A stretch of 25,774 nucleotides of DNA from Bacteroidales bacterium (GTDB taxonomy: Bacteria > Bacteroidota > Bacteroidia > Bacteroidales > UBA932). The notes beneath the pieces are model-generated. The model did no database searches. It was not told the origin of the DNA and saw nothing but the letters and a program-made list of their open reading frames with translations. Made by a program: the position numbers and the translations under genes. Shown here in pieces: positions 1 to 8,098 of this stretch; the first letter of the stretch is position 1; every line of letters starts with the position of its first letter. The stretch lies in assembly GCA_021443605.1 (NCBI GenBank), contig JABUTQ010000343.1, forward strand, positions 1 through 25,774, written 5' to 3'.

Positions 1-40
<40 letters not shown>

Positions 41-63
41 AGGTTTGGTTCCTTTTGGGATTG

Positions 64-94
64 CAAAGGTAGCCATATTTTTAGAACTACCAAA
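64..94 (-). promoter_or_regulatory. Bacteroidota-type promoter of tRNA-Gly
   Basis: On the minus strand a TTTG (-33 element, 94-91) is followed by a 19-base spacer and TACCTTTG (-7 element, 71-64). This matches the TTTG/TAnnTTTG consensus of the Bacteroidota primary sigma factor exactly. The -7 element ends 23 bases before the first tRNA base. It is the best promoter match in the window. Confidence 0.85.
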
Positions 95-113
95 AATAAT
101 TTCAAAAATCGCT

Positions 114-968
114 CTATTTTTTTGTAGTGGCAGACCAATAGACAAATCTGTCCTTTCCGGAAAGATCCTGAACAATCTCGGAGCCCGGAAAAAGCTCGGC
201 AGTCTGCTTGCCAAGCTGTTCATTGATTTCCAGCCAGATAGAGCCGTCGTCAGCAAGGAGCGACTCTGTCCACGATGCTATCCTGCGGTAAAAGACAAGT
301 GGATCTTCATCCGGGACGAACAGTGCGAGAGAGGGCTCGAAATCGAGGACATTTTTACACATCCTAGCCTTCTCCTTCTCCATTATGTAGGGAGGGTTGG
401 ATATTATCAAGTCAAATTTCGGCAGGCCGGCGGGTGGAGCCCCGAGCAAGTCTGCCCAGAAAAAGACCGGCTTACCACTTAGCGTCTTCACCCTCTGCTT
501 GCAAGCAATCTTCAAGGCATCGTCAGAAATGTCGCAGCCAAACACCTGTGCTTCAGGAAAGAGAGAGGCAAACGCCCAGGCAATGCAGCCGCTTCCGGTG
601 CAGATATCGAGCACGTTGAACGATTCCTTCCCTTTGGCATCCATCTCTTCTGCGGCGAGAGCCACCATCTCCTCTGTCTCGGGACGGGGGATGAGAACCC
701 CCTCCGAAACGCGGATTTTCAATTCCGCAAATTCCGTATAACCAAGCACATACTGCAACGGACGACCTGTTTCCAGCTCTGCAATCATCCGTTCCATCTT
801 GGAAACGGACTCTGCGGCAAGTTCCATTTCGGGCTCCGAGATGTATTTGTGCTCCGCAAGAGCCGTCACCTCAGTGAAGACGCGCAGAGCCATCGCCCTC
901 GCCTCTTCTGCAGGATAAAGCACCTCAAGCCTACGGCGTGCATCTGATATGAAGGCACTAACCGTCAT
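114..968 (-). CDS. prmC: Peptide chain release factor glutamine N5-methyltransferase
   Basis: 284 aa, the usual length for PrmC (HemK). The enzyme methylates the glutamine of the GGQ motif in release factors RF1 and RF2, using S-adenosylmethionine, in the cytoplasm. An N-terminal helical domain (about 1-85) precedes the Rossmann methyltransferase fold. Seen directly: IPRPETE (93-99), which is characteristic of PrmC, the AdoMet-binding loop DICTGSGCIA (121-130), and NPPY (191-194), which binds the target glutamine. The ATG overlaps the ddl stop codon in an ATGA arrangement (968-965), so translation is probably coupled to ddl. It is the last protein gene of the PBP1A-ddl-prmC run. The NPPY and IPRPETE pair separates it from DNA methyltransferases with a similar fold. 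Confidence 0.95.
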   Translation of the reverse strand: MTVSAFISDARRRLEVLYPAEEARAMALRVFTEVTALAEHKYISEPEMELAAESVSKMERMIAELETGRPLQYVLGYTEFAELKIRVSEGVLIPRPETEEMVALAAEEMDAKGKESFNVLDICTGSGCIAWAFASLFPEAQVFGCDISDDALKIACKQRVKTLSGKPVFFWADLLGAPPAGLPKFDLIISNPPYIMEKEKARMCKNVLDFEPSLALFVPDEDPLVFYRRIASWTESLLADDGSIWLEINEQLGKQTAELFPGSEIVQDLSGKDRFVYWSATTKK

Positions 969-1954
969 TTTGAACTTAGAATGAGTTCTGTCATGAACTG
1001 AGTGATGTCGAGACCGGCGGCTGCCACCATCTTGGGCACGAGGCTCATCTTGGTCATACCGGGTACAGTATTGATTTCCAGGAAGTAAATCCCGTTTTCA
1101 TTTGCTATGTAATCTATCCTGATAACCCCCTTGCATCCGAAATATTTGTAAATGTGGGCGGAGATTTCACTGATTTGAGCAGCAAGTTCGTTTGATATCA
1201 ATGCGGGACAAATCTCCTGGCTGCCTCCCAGATACTTTGCCTCGTAATCGAAATATTCGTTGTTTGAAATAATTTCGGTAACGGGGAGCGGACGAATCTC
1301 AGAACCTGTCGAATAAACCCCCTGAGTAAACTCGCGCCCCGGGATAAACTCCTCCACCAAAATTGTATCGTACTCCTTGAATGCCTTCTCGCAAGCCGGC
1401 TGAAGCTGTTCCGGAAACATAACTTTTGTAATTCCGAAGCTCGATCCACCATCAGCGGGTTTCACAAAGAGAGGAAGAGACAATTTCTTGATAATCTTTT
1501 CAGTATCAATAGCATCACCTTTGCGAAGGAACACCTCTCGTGCCATTTTTACCCCGCTGTCCTTGAGGAATGTCTTGCAGGCGTATTTGTTGAAAGCCAC
1601 CGTGCAGGCAAAAGAGGAACAGGTGGTGAACGGAATCCCTATCATTTCGAGGTATCCCTGAAGGATGCCGTTCTCTCCCGGAGTGCCGTGAATCATCAGA
1701 CAGGCTACGTCAATCTGCACATTCTCCCCATCTTTGCCGATAAAAGAGAAATCGTCCTTACAAATGGGAGCCACAACCGAAGGGACATCTTCTTCATCCC
1801 ACTCTATCACGTTCCATTCGGTTCCACGGAGATATACCTCATAAACATTGAAAAGCTCTCTGTCAATTACTGATGCGACATACCTTCCGCTCATCACGGA
1901 AATCTCCACTTCGGAAGAGTTTCCGCCATATACAACTGCTATATTCTTTTTCAT
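965..1954 (-). CDS. ddl: D-alanine--D-alanine ligase
   Basis: 329 aa, ATP-grasp family. It joins two D-alanines with ATP to make the D-Ala-D-Ala end of the peptidoglycan stem peptide in the cytoplasm. Motifs seen: GGNSSEVEIS (10-19) with Glu15 equivalent to the catalytic Glu15 of E. coli DdlB, HGTPGENG (89-96), the ATP-binding KPADGGSSFG (165-174), the omega-loop EYFDYEAKY (233-241), and the metal/phosphate-binding RIDY (279-282) and EINTVPGMT (293-301). The Tyr-containing omega-loop fits a D-Ala-D-Ala rather than a D-Ala-D-Lac (Van-type) ligase; this follows from family knowledge. It starts 21 bases after the PBP1A stop and overlaps prmC by 4 bases, so the three genes are likely one operon whose first two act in wall synthesis. 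Confidence 0.95.
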   Translation of the reverse strand: MKKNIAVVYGGNSSEVEISVMSGRYVASVIDRELFNVYEVYLRGTEWNVIEWDEEDVPSVVAPICKDDFSFIGKDGENVQIDVACLMIHGTPGENGILQGYLEMIGIPFTTCSSFACTVAFNKYACKTFLKDSGVKMAREVFLRKGDAIDTEKIIKKLSLPLFVKPADGGSSFGITKVMFPEQLQPACEKAFKEYDTILVEEFIPGREFTQGVYSTGSEIRPLPVTEIISNNEYFDYEAKYLGGSQEICPALISNELAAQISEISAHIYKYFGCKGVIRIDYIANENGIYFLEINTVPGMTKMSLVPKMVAAAGLDITQFMTELILSSK

Positions 1955-1967
1955 AATATCCTTACTA

Positions 1968-1982
1968 TTAGTTAGTTAGTTA
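1968..1982. repeat. TTAG tetranucleotide tandem repeat across the PBP1A stop
   Basis: Positions 1968-1982 read as three full TTAG units plus TTA. On the coding (minus) strand this is a CTAA array that includes the TAA stop of the PBP1A gene and fills part of the 21-base gap before ddl. Too few copies to call a phase-variable tract. Confidence 0.7.
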
Positions 1983-4339
1983 AAGAAATCATCCTCTTCC
2001 GTGCGCTTGGAGTCGGTTGACTTCCCTTTTATGAGATCCTCATCGCCACCTGTGCATCTCATATCCATATTCCATCCCGGAGGGGCGACAAAAACGTCTT
2101 CGTTTGTAATGGGGATTGTCTTGTCTGCCATAACCTTCTGCATAAAGATACCCCAGATAGGAAGCGCCATATTCGAACCACCGCCATAATGCAAACTCTC
2201 GAAGTGAACCTGACGATCTTCTGCTCCAACCCACACTCCGGCAGTGAGTTTGGGAACATATCCGATGAACCACCCGTCTGACTGGTCGTTGGTCGTACCG
2301 GTCTTGCCGGCGGCATTTGTGATGCCGTATTTCCATTTAATCCTTCCGGCAGTACCCTCATTTACAACACCTTGCATAAGGTTAACCATAAGATATGCAG
2401 TAGATTCGCTCAATGCCTCACGCTTGCGGGTCGAGAACGATGCAAGCAGGTTGCCTGCATTGTCTTCTATCCTGTTTACCATCATAGGGCTGATGTACTC
2501 ACCGCGTGACGGGAACGAATTGTATGCTGCAACCATCTCATACACAGATATATCGCATGAACCCACGCAAAGGGGATACACAGGATCGAGAAAACTGCTG
2601 ATTCCCAGTTTGCGGCACATGTCCACCATTGCCAACGGACCGAACTGTTTCATAAGGTAGGCCGATATGTTGTTGGAACTGTGCGTCAAACCCCACTTTA
2701 GCGTAACCGTGTTGCCGATATATTCGTCTTTGTCGGTACTTTTCGGAGTCCATACATCATTCCCCACCTCAAAACTGTAAGGGATGTTGACCACCTTGTC
2801 GCAAGGGGTGTACCCCTCTTGCATGGCCAGGGTATAAAGGAACGGCTTGATGGTGGAACCAACCTGCCGCTTTCCCTGACGGGCATTGTCGTATTTGAAG
2901 AATTTATAATCGGGACCTCCGACGTATGCCCTCATCTTGCCGGTGTTCGGTTCCAGGGCGATAAAAGCTGCACGAAGGAAAGACTTGTAATATTTAATGG
3001 AGTCGTCGGGGGTCATTACGGTATCCACAAAACCTTTTTTGTCCCACGAGAACAGGCGCATATCGGTCTTCTTTGAAAAAGTCTTGAGAATATCGTTTTC
3101 AGACATTCCGTCCCTCTTGAGCATTACATAGCGGTCGCTCCAACGGCGAGCCTGCTTCATCAGAAGGTCTATCACTTCCGGCTCTACGTCATCTGAAAAA
3201 GGTCTCTGTTTCTTCCGTTTCAAATCTTGGAAGAACACCTTCTGCAACTCCTTTCCAAGATGCTCACGCACAGCCTCTTCTGCATATTTCTGCATTCTGG
3301 AATCAATGGTCGTGTAGATTTTGAGACCATCTTTATCCAGATTGTACTGGCTGCCGTCCGGCTTGAGATTCTTGTTGAGCCATCCATAGAGGGGATCGTC
3401 TGCCCAAAGGGTTGAATCTGCCTGATAATCAATATAATTTGCATATGAAGACTTGCGTGGCTCCTTAGCATTCATTGTCCTGCGGAGCATATCCCTGAAG
3501 TATGTTCCCGTACCGGCATTGTGGTCCTGCTGCTGATATGAAAGCACTATCGGCAGGGCGCTGATGGAGTCATATTCGTCTCTGGAGAGATATCCATACT
3601 TGCGCATCTGCTTGAGCACGTGGTTTCTGCGCACGAGCGACTTATCGGGATTGATGGCGGGATTGTACCTTGTGGGCTTGTTCACCATCCCCACGAGACA
3701 CGCCCCCTCCTCTACAGTGAGATCGATGGGATCTTTGTCAAAAAATGTCCTCGCAGCGGTCTTGATGCCGTATGCATTGCTGCCGAAGAAGATGGCATTC
3801 AGATACATAGTGACAATCTCGTTCTTGGTGTAGTTTCTTTCAAGCTTTACGGCGGTTATCCACTCCTTGAACTTGCTTCCCGCCAATTTCACATATTTGC
3901 CCCCCGGGATGGAAGAAGTTGCCGTGTCTCTCGGGAACAAAGTCTTGGCAAGCTGCTGGGTGATGGTACTACCACCTCCCGCGCTCGACTTGCGAAGGGC
4001 CAATGTCTTGACCGCCACACGGGCAAGGGAACGGAAATCGATGCCGCTATGTTTGTAAAAACGGGCATCTTCCGTAGCAACAGCCGCATCCACAAGGGAT
4101 TGGGGCAGCTCCTCATATTTTACATAGGAGCGATTCTCGATATGGTAAGTATTGAACACCTTGCCGTCTTCCGATATAAGCTGGGTGGCAAGATTGCTCT
4201 TGGGATTCTCAAGCTCTTCAAACGATGGAATCTTTCCGAACAGACCCACAAAAAGAAGCACGAGAAAAAGCAGAACAAATGGTGAAACGACAAGCACCCA
4301 CCACCATTTTATAATTGTTTTCTTAGTAGAATCTTTCAT
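1976..4339 (-). CDS. Class A penicillin-binding protein 1A (GT51 glycosyltransferase and transpeptidase)
   Basis: 787 aa from the ATG at 4339; an in-frame TTG at 4345 would add only two residues and is less likely. The protein is a bifunctional peptidoglycan synthase. It has a cytoplasmic start, one membrane helix (about 12-34), a GT51 lipid II polymerase domain and a transpeptidase domain on the periplasmic side. GT51 motifs: EDARFYKHSGIDFRSLARV with catalytic Glu90, and GGGSTITQQLAKTLFPRD from 121. Transpeptidase motifs: S495-TIK498 (SxxK), S555-N-N557 (SxN) and KTGTT (679-683). The region between the domains (about 340-450) is charged and typical of the longer Bacteroidota PBP1A proteins. 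The tail is acidic (EEDDFF). It is the first gene of the unit with ddl and prmC, divergent from topA. Confidence 0.93.
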   Translation of the reverse strand: MKDSTKKTIIKWWWVLVVSPFVLLFLVLLFVGLFGKIPSFEELENPKSNLATQLISEDGKVFNTYHIENRSYVKYEELPQSLVDAAVATEDARFYKHSGIDFRSLARVAVKTLALRKSSAGGGSTITQQLAKTLFPRDTATSSIPGGKYVKLAGSKFKEWITAVKLERNYTKNEIVTMYLNAIFFGSNAYGIKTAARTFFDKDPIDLTVEEGACLVGMVNKPTRYNPAINPDKSLVRRNHVLKQMRKYGYLSRDEYDSISALPIVLSYQQQDHNAGTGTYFRDMLRRTMNAKEPRKSSYANYIDYQADSTLWADDPLYGWLNKNLKPDGSQYNLDKDGLKIYTTIDSRMQKYAEEAVREHLGKELQKVFFQDLKRKKQRPFSDDVEPEVIDLLMKQARRWSDRYVMLKRDGMSENDILKTFSKKTDMRLFSWDKKGFVDTVMTPDDSIKYYKSFLRAAFIALEPNTGKMRAYVGGPDYKFFKYDNARQGKRQVGSTIKPFLYTLAMQEGYTPCDKVVNIPYSFEVGNDVWTPKSTDKDEYIGNTVTLKWGLTHSSNNISAYLMKQFGPLAMVDMCRKLGISSFLDPVYPLCVGSCDISVYEMVAAYNSFPSRGEYISPMMVNRIEDNAGNLLASFSTRKREALSESTAYLMVNLMQGVVNEGTAGRIKWKYGITNAAGKTGTTNDQSDGWFIGYVPKLTAGVWVGAEDRQVHFESLHYGGGSNMALPIWGIFMQKVMADKTIPITNEDVFVAPPGWNMDMRCTGGDEDLIKGKSTDSKRTEEDDFFN

Positions 4340-4390
4340 TTTCAAGCAATTATAGCTGTCTGTATTAATTATTCAAAGTGATTCAAACCG

Positions 4391-4398
4391 CAAAAATA
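4391..4398 (-). promoter_or_regulatory. Possible -7 element for the PBP1A-ddl-prmC unit
   Basis: The minus strand reads TATTTTTG here, which fits TAnnTTTG and lies about 50 bases before the PBP1A ATG. No TTTG sits at the expected upstream distance, so the call rests on the -7 box and the location alone. Confidence 0.4.
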
Positions 4399-4408
4399 AC
4401 AATAAAAA

Positions 4409-4441
4409 TTTGGAATGTAACTCTAAATATCCGTTACTTTG
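4409..4441 (+). promoter_or_regulatory. Promoter of topA
   Basis: TTTG (4409-4412), a 21-base spacer and TTACTTTG (4434-4441), one mismatch from TAnnTTTG. Transcription would start near 4445. That places the upstream in-frame TTG (4439) outside the message and supports the ATG at 4469 as the topA start. Confidence 0.6.
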
Positions 4442-4468
4442 TGGCCTAATTTTTTACGAAAGAGATAT

Positions 4469-6736
4469 ATGGGAGAGAATCTGGTCATCGTTGAGTCACC
4501 TGCAAAGGCAACCACAATACAAAAAGTTCTTGGTAAAGATTTCACGGTAAAGTCGAGTTTCGGACACATCCGTGATTTGTCGGAGAAGAAGCTTGGGATA
4601 GACATAAAAAATGGTTTTACACCTGATTACATAATAACACCCGATAAGAAAAAGGTGGTGGCAGAGTTGAAGAAGGCTGCGGAAAAAGCCTCGTCAGTAT
4701 GGCTTGCATCCGATGACGACCGCGAGGGAGAGGCAATTTCGTGGCACTTGGCACAGACACTCAATCTTGACATAGCAAAGACCAAACGCATTGCTTTTCA
4801 CGAGATTACAAAAGAAGCCATCTTGGAGGCATTGGACAATCCGAGAGACCTCAACCTCAATCTGGTGATGGCGCAGCAAGCCCGCAGGGTGCTTGACAGA
4901 CTGGTCGGATACGAGCTCTCTCCGGTGCTTTGGAGGCGTGTCCAGCCAAAACTCTCCGCCGGCCGCGTGCAATCGGTGGCCCTCAGGCTTATTGTTGATC
5001 GCGAGCGCGAGATACTTGCATTCAAATCACAAAAATACTTCAAGGTAGAGGGGGCGTTCCTTTCCGAAGAGACAGAGATTAAAGGTGTCCTCGAGACCAA
5101 ATTCCCAGATGATGCCACCGCAGAAGCTTTCCTCGAAAAGTGCAAGGATGCCTCTTTCAAGGTAGATTCCGTAGAGAAAAAGAACGGCACCCGCTGCCCC
5201 GCATCCCCCTTCACCACATCTCTCCTTCAACAGGAAGCCTCCCGCAAGCTCGGATTCTCCGTCAACAAGACGATGACAGTGGCACAGCGCCTGTACGAAG
5301 CCGGTATGATTACCTATATGCGTACAGATTCCACAAATCTCTCTTCCCTGGCGATAAACACCGCCAAAGATTATATCACCAGAGAGTTCGGCCCACAATA
5401 TTCAAAGGTGAGGAAATACAAGACCAAGAGCAAAGGAGCCCAGGAGGCGCACGAGGCAATAAGGCCCACATATATCCAGAATGTCACAATCAACGGCAGC
5501 GCTGATGACAAGAAACTCTATTCCCTCATTTGGAAAAGGACAATCGCCAGCCAAATGGCCGATGCGCAGATAGCCAAGACAATCGTAAAGATTGGCAGCG
5601 ACAAGTTTGAAGACAAGTTCATAGCCGAGGCAGAAAGTGTAATCTTTGACGGATTCTACAAGGTATATATAGAAGGTAAGGATGACGAAAGCGAGAATGT
5701 GGCTCAGAACCTTCCCGAAATGAAAGAGGGACAGCCATTGTCAAGAAATGCAATCGTAGCCACGGAAAAGTATTCTGCCCATCCCGCCCGTTACACGGAA
5801 GCCGGGCTCGTCAAGAAACTGGAGGAGCTTGGAATCGGCCGTCCTTCCACATACGCCCCCACAATCACAACGATTATGAAAAGGGGATACGTCATCAAGG
5901 GAGACAAAGAGGGAGAAAATCGCAAATATCAGATTATCAGTCTAAAAAACAATACCATCACCCACAAGACTTCAACCGAGAAAACCGGTGCAGAAAAGGG
6001 GAAACTCCTCCCTGAGAATATCGGAATGTCAGTCACAGATTATCTGGCAGACCATTTCTCATCAATCTTGGATTACGGATTCACAGCAAAGATTGAGGAA
6101 GATTTCGATGAAATCGCCCTTGGAAACCGAGTTTGGAATGATGTCATTTCTGAATTCTATGGTCCTTTCCATCAGTCGATTGAGACCACTTTGGCAGACA
6201 AGACATACACCCATGTCGAGAGAGTGCTCGGCATTGATCCCGCCACAGGGAAAAACGTGATCGCCCGTATGGGGCGATTCGGTCCGATTGTGCAGATTGG
6301 CACCAACGACGATCCGGAAAAGAAATATGCGAGTATGCGGAAAGGGCAGCTCATAGAGGATATTACCCTTGAAAAGGCCCTTGAGATATTCAAATTGCCG
6401 AGAAAAGTGGGAAGCTTTGAAGATCAGGAGATTGTGGCCGCCATCGGACGCTTCGGGCCATACATCAGACACGGCTCGGCATTCGTTTCGCTCGGCAAGA
6501 CGTACGACCCGCACAGCATCACCGAGGAAGAGGCCGTAAAGTTGATTCTTTCCAAGAGAGAACAGGAACAGAACCGCAACATCGCCAATTTTGAAGCAAG
6601 TGACATTCAGGTGCTCAACGGCCGTTACGGCCCATACATCAAGCAAGGGAAAAAGAACTACAAGATTCCCAAGGGAGTCGATCCTAAAACCCTTACGGAA
6701 GAAGCCTGTCTAAAAATAATTTCAGACAACAATTAA
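4469..6736 (+). CDS. topA: DNA topoisomerase I (type IA)
   Basis: 755 aa. It relaxes negative supercoils by passing one strand through a transient 5'-phosphotyrosine break. The Toprim domain opens with NLVIVESPAKA (4-14, Glu9) and carries the metal-binding SDDDREGE (81-88). The cleavage domain has SAGRVQSVALR (163-173) and the active-site YMRTDST (283-289) with catalytic Tyr283. The C-terminus lacks the Cys4 zinc fingers of the E. coli enzyme. Instead it has repeats built around GRFGPIVQIG, GRFGPYIRHG and GRYGPYIKQG, the Toprim C-terminal repeat type found in many non-proteobacterial TopA proteins. The start at 4469 is chosen because the family begins two to four residues before the LVIVESP motif and because the promoter lies at 4409-4441. 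An Lrp-type gene follows after 12 bases. Confidence 0.96.
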   Translation: MGENLVIVESPAKATTIQKVLGKDFTVKSSFGHIRDLSEKKLGIDIKNGFTPDYIITPDKKKVVAELKKAAEKASSVWLASDDDREGEAISWHLAQTLNLDIAKTKRIAFHEITKEAILEALDNPRDLNLNLVMAQQARRVLDRLVGYELSPVLWRRVQPKLSAGRVQSVALRLIVDREREILAFKSQKYFKVEGAFLSEETEIKGVLETKFPDDATAEAFLEKCKDASFKVDSVEKKNGTRCPASPFTTSLLQQEASRKLGFSVNKTMTVAQRLYEAGMITYMRTDSTNLSSLAINTAKDYITREFGPQYSKVRKYKTKSKGAQEAHEAIRPTYIQNVTINGSADDKKLYSLIWKRTIASQMADAQIAKTIVKIGSDKFEDKFIAEAESVIFDGFYKVYIEGKDDESENVAQNLPEMKEGQPLSRNAIVATEKYSAHPARYTEAGLVKKLEELGIGRPSTYAPTITTIMKRGYVIKGDKEGENRKYQIISLKNNTITHKTSTEKTGAEKGKLLPENIGMSVTDYLADHFSSILDYGFTAKIEEDFDEIALGNRVWNDVISEFYGPFHQSIETTLADKTYTHVERVLGIDPATGKNVIARMGRFGPIVQIGTNDDPEKKYASMRKGQLIEDITLEKALEIFKLPRKVGSFEDQEIVAAIGRFGPYIRHGSAFVSLGKTYDPHSITEEEAVKLILSKREQEQNRNIANFEASDIQVLNGRYGPYIKQGKKNYKIPKGVDPKTLTEEACLKIISDNN

Positions 6737-6748
6737 CCGAACTATACA

Positions 6749-7240
6749 ATGGCCAGTTATCAAATTGATGAAATCGACCAGAAGATTCTCTCTTTTTTGG
6801 TCAAAAACGCAAGAATGCCATTCCTCGAGATAGCCCGCGAATGCGGAGTCTCAGGCGCTGCCATTCACCAGAGAGTCAAGAAGATGGAAAACCTCGGCAT
6901 CATCACCGGGTCCCGCTTGCTCGTAAAACCTCAGACACTCGGGCTCAACGTATGCGCCTTCATCGGAGTGTCACTGTCAAGTGCAAATGCCTATACAGAT
7001 GTGATTTCAGCTCTTAGAAAGATTCAGGAAGTAGTTGAATGTCATTTCATTACAGGCCAATACACATTGATGCTCAAGATATATTGCTTCGATCACGAGC
7101 ACTTGATGGAGATTATCATCAACACAATCCAGAATATTCCCGGAATTGAGAAGACCGAAACCTGGATTTCCCTCGACCAGTCTATCGAAAGACAGGTTTG
7201 GGTAAAAGAGTACGACTACAACCCCAAGGAGAAAAATTAG
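6749..7240 (+). CDS. Lrp/AsnC family transcriptional regulator
   Basis: 163 aa, the normal length for the family. An N-terminal winged helix-turn-helix (about 5-55, including DEIDQKILSFL and VSGAAIHQRVKKME) binds DNA. A C-terminal RAM/AsnC ligand domain (about 67-145) forms the dimer or octamer and senses amino acids or related small molecules; the GQYTLMLKI segment is the typical ligand-loop region. The gene starts 12 bases after topA and is probably on the same transcript. Its 3' end lies four bases from the convergent C26 gene. Its effector and targets cannot be told from sequence; the downstream amino-acid-type hydrolase is a neighbour on the opposite strand, not a proven target. Confidence 0.9.
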   Translation: MASYQIDEIDQKILSFLVKNARMPFLEIARECGVSGAAIHQRVKKMENLGIITGSRLLVKPQTLGLNVCAFIGVSLSSANAYTDVISALRKIQEVVECHFITGQYTLMLKIYCFDHEHLMEIIINTIQNIPGIEKTETWISLDQSIERQVWVKEYDYNPKEKN

Positions 7241-7244
7241 GAAT

Positions 7245-8024
7245 CTATTTCAGGATTTCCTTAAAAATCTCCAAAAAGACCTTATCTCCACTTGAAGCGA
7301 AATGCTCCGGGTGGAACTGCACACCGATAATCAAACCTCCGCCATCAGCATAATCTTTCAGCGGAGATGTTCTTTCTATCGCTTCAACGATACCGTCTGC
7401 CGCCCTTGCGGTGACTTTGAATCCGGGAGCCACATCCTTCACAGACTGATGGTGGAACGAGTTGACTTTCACCGACTCAGCCCCTAATTCTTTTTCAAGT
7501 TTCGATCCCTTTTCTATTGTAATCGAGTGGGTTGGATAACGCCCTGCAGTAGGTGTCTGGCGATGTTTTACGAAAGTTTCCTTTGCCTGTGACGGGATAT
7601 CCTGATACAGAGTGCCGCCAAAAGCCACGTTGATGAGCTGCTCGCCACGACATATTCCCAAAACAGGAACCCCCTTAGCGACTGCCGCACGGATAAGCAT
7701 AATGTCAAATTCGTCCCTCTCCGGCACAATCTCTCCTAAAGCCGGCACCGGCTCCTCTCCATACCATTTGAGGGGATCGATATCATCTCCTCCCGTCATC
7801 ACTATCGCATCCACGACATTGAGGATGGCATCAATCTGTGATTTGTCTGTCGTTACGGGAATGATGAAGGGGACTCCGCCGGCATTTCTCACGGCAGATA
7901 TGTAAGTGTCATTCACGTGGTGTGCCGCATCCTCCTTATATCCGGAAACACCCACAATTTTCTTTTGTGCCGATACGCTGACCGCCATTGCAACCAGCAA
8001 CATCATCATTATCAGTCTTTTCAT
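7245..8024 (-). CDS. Exported class I glutamine amidotransferase-like (peptidase C26) hydrolase
   Basis: 259 aa with an N-terminal signal peptide (MKRLIMMMLLVAMAVSVSAQ, cleavage probably after SAQ at 20), so the mature enzyme should be periplasmic. The rest is a C26 fold: MTGGDDIDP (76-84), the nucleophile elbow GICRGEQ with Cys125, and the His238/Glu240 dyad in VQFHPEHF. This matches the PuuD (gamma-glutamyl-GABA hydrolase) family, which hydrolyses gamma-glutamyl amides. PuuD itself is cytoplasmic, so an exported version may act on a different gamma-glutamyl substrate, such as a dietary or peptidoglycan-derived peptide; that part is inference. No canonical promoter was seen; a weak TAACTTTA box at 8065-8058 is the only candidate. 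It is convergent with the Lrp gene and divergent from the restriction-modification cassette. Confidence 0.85.
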   Translation of the reverse strand: MKRLIMMMLLVAMAVSVSAQKKIVGVSGYKEDAAHHVNDTYISAVRNAGGVPFIIPVTTDKSQIDAILNVVDAIVMTGGDDIDPLKWYGEEPVPALGEIVPERDEFDIMLIRAAVAKGVPVLGICRGEQLINVAFGGTLYQDIPSQAKETFVKHRQTPTAGRYPTHSITIEKGSKLEKELGAESVKVNSFHHQSVKDVAPGFKVTARAADGIVEAIERTSPLKDYADGGGLIIGVQFHPEHFASSGDKVFLEIFKEILK

Positions 8025-8077
8025 ATCACGTTTATTTTTTCAAACCATTTCAATTGGTAAAGTTAATCATTTTTTGA

Positions 8078-8085
8078 TATTTTTG
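8078..8085 (+). promoter_or_regulatory. -7 element upstream of the GATC restriction-modification cassette
   Basis: TATTTTTG fits TAnnTTTG and sits 13 bases before the ATG at 8099. An imperfect -33 element (ATTG, 8053-8056) lies 21 bases upstream. The leader would be very short. No controller-protein gene or binding site was recognised. Confidence 0.45.
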
Positions 8086-8098
8086 TGCAAAGACATTT

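Noticed and set aside
3620..4285. A 221-codon plus-strand ORF opposite the PBP1A gene
   Set aside because: It is fully antisense to the conserved glycosyltransferase domain of PBP1A, shows no recognisable domain, and has no promoter; it is a shadow of the real gene.
4439..4468. TTG-initiated N-terminal extension of TopA
   Set aside because: The extra ten residues are not typical of TopA, and the -7 element at 4434-4441 overlaps the TTG.
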